Of a stretch of 41,507 bases of DNA, positions 41,419 through 41,507 are shown in pieces. This DNA comes from an uncultured Planctomycetia bacterium. GTDB lineage: Bacteria > Planctomycetota > UBA1135 > GCA-002686595. Each line of letters begins with the position of its first letter. Position 1 is the first letter of the stretch. The DNA lies in the NCBI GenBank assembly GCA_937952135.1, contig CALFYL010000003.1, forward strand, positions 1 through 41,507, given 5' to 3'. The notes under the pieces are model-generated. The model was not told the DNA's origin. It made no database searches and saw only the letters and a list, made by a program, of their open reading frames with translations. A program made the translations under genes and the position numbers.

Positions 41419-41507
41419 TCAGGGGCAGAACGTCGCGGCGACGCCGTCCGAGGTGTTCATGCCCGCGGGACCGCCCTGCGGGTCGCGGTACCACAGTTGG
41501 AAGCGCC
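41419..41507 (-). CDS. C-terminal end of a secreted protein with the shared module
   Basis: Only the last 28 residues before the TGA at 41421-41419 are visible, reading R-F-Q-L-W-Y-R-D-P then G-G-P-A-G-M-N-T-S-D-G-V and ending T-F-C-P. This matches the final segment of the module in the proteins at 9226, 12138 and 39485 (W-Y/S-R-D-P, a short loop, L-S-x-x-L/V and a terminal hydrophobic-Pro). The rest of the gene lies beyond the window, so its N-terminal domain is unknown. It is the fifth gene with this ending in the window. Confidence 0.8.
   Translation of the reverse strand, partial: RFQLWYRDPQGGPAGMNTSDGVAATFCP

Noticed and set aside
1..41507. CRISPR arrays, insertion sequences, prophage or integrative element
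   Set aside because: No spaced direct repeats, transposase, integrase or phage structural gene found on either strand.

Overview
The window is G+C-rich bacterial chromosome (about 70% by eye) with dense bacterial gene packing and several short-overlap operons. I see no rRNA, CRISPR array, insertion sequence, integrase or phage structural module. Several features suggest a planctomycete-like (Planctomycetota) host: secreted proteins that share a Cys-containing C-terminal module beginning Y-C-T-x-K-x-N-S-L-G-C, an ECF sigma factor with a very large C-terminal extension, and large carboxypeptidase-regulatory-like and beta-propeller proteins. This is an inference from protein style. Another high-GC phylum such as Myxococcota cannot be excluded.

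Layout. 1-2688: secreted M36-like metallopeptidase, C-terminus beyond the window. 2925-6746 (minus): an operon of creatininase-family hydrolase, hotdog thioesterase, MetF and a polytopic GT-C-like protein. It is divergent from 6809-9055 (plus), a fused FAD monooxygenase/Old-Yellow-Enzyme protein of the anthraniloyl-CoA monooxygenase type. 9226-13916 (plus): two paralogous secreted beta-propeller proteins flanking a PqiA-like membrane protein. 13955-18352 (minus): a four-CBS protein, a ChaN-like lipoprotein, and a benzoate/anthranilate-type CoA ligase preceded by a degenerate protein kinase. 18508-21007 (plus): a membrane-anchored carboxypeptidase-regulatory-like protein and a small DUF2007-like protein. 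21066-27421 (minus): an eight-gene operon reading SDR, Rid protein, enoyl-CoA hydratase, acyl-CoA dehydrogenase, thioredoxin-like [2Fe-2S] ferredoxin, a helical Paa-like protein, kynureninase and dienelactone hydrolase. It is divergent from a second, unusual OYE-family enzyme (27505-29013). 29092-31884 (plus): an ECF sigma factor fused through one membrane helix to a duplicated extracytoplasmic region. 31961-41507: mixed functions, namely an unknown protein, FabG-like SDR, an exported unknown, an RNase Z-like MBL protein, SGNH hydrolase, CstA, a VTT/DedA-family protein, a beta-helix protein, a CAU-anticodon tRNA and the last 28 residues of another secreted protein.

How the genes may work together. 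The strongest metabolic reading is aerobic CoA-dependent degradation of an aminoaromatic acid. Kynureninase would give anthranilate, the CoA ligase anthraniloyl-CoA, and the fused monooxygenase/reductase 2-amino-5-oxocyclohex-1-enecarboxyl-CoA. Acyl-CoA dehydrogenase, enoyl-CoA hydratase and SDR steps would follow, with a Rid protein placed to deal with an enamine and a thioesterase to release CoA. No tryptophan dioxygenase or classical formamidase is visible, so the route's entry is incomplete here.

The two most interesting observations are the secreted C-terminal module, found in five proteins within 41.5 kb and possibly an uncharacterised sorting or anchoring domain, and the one-polypeptide membrane-tethered sigma factor with its own duplicated outer domain.
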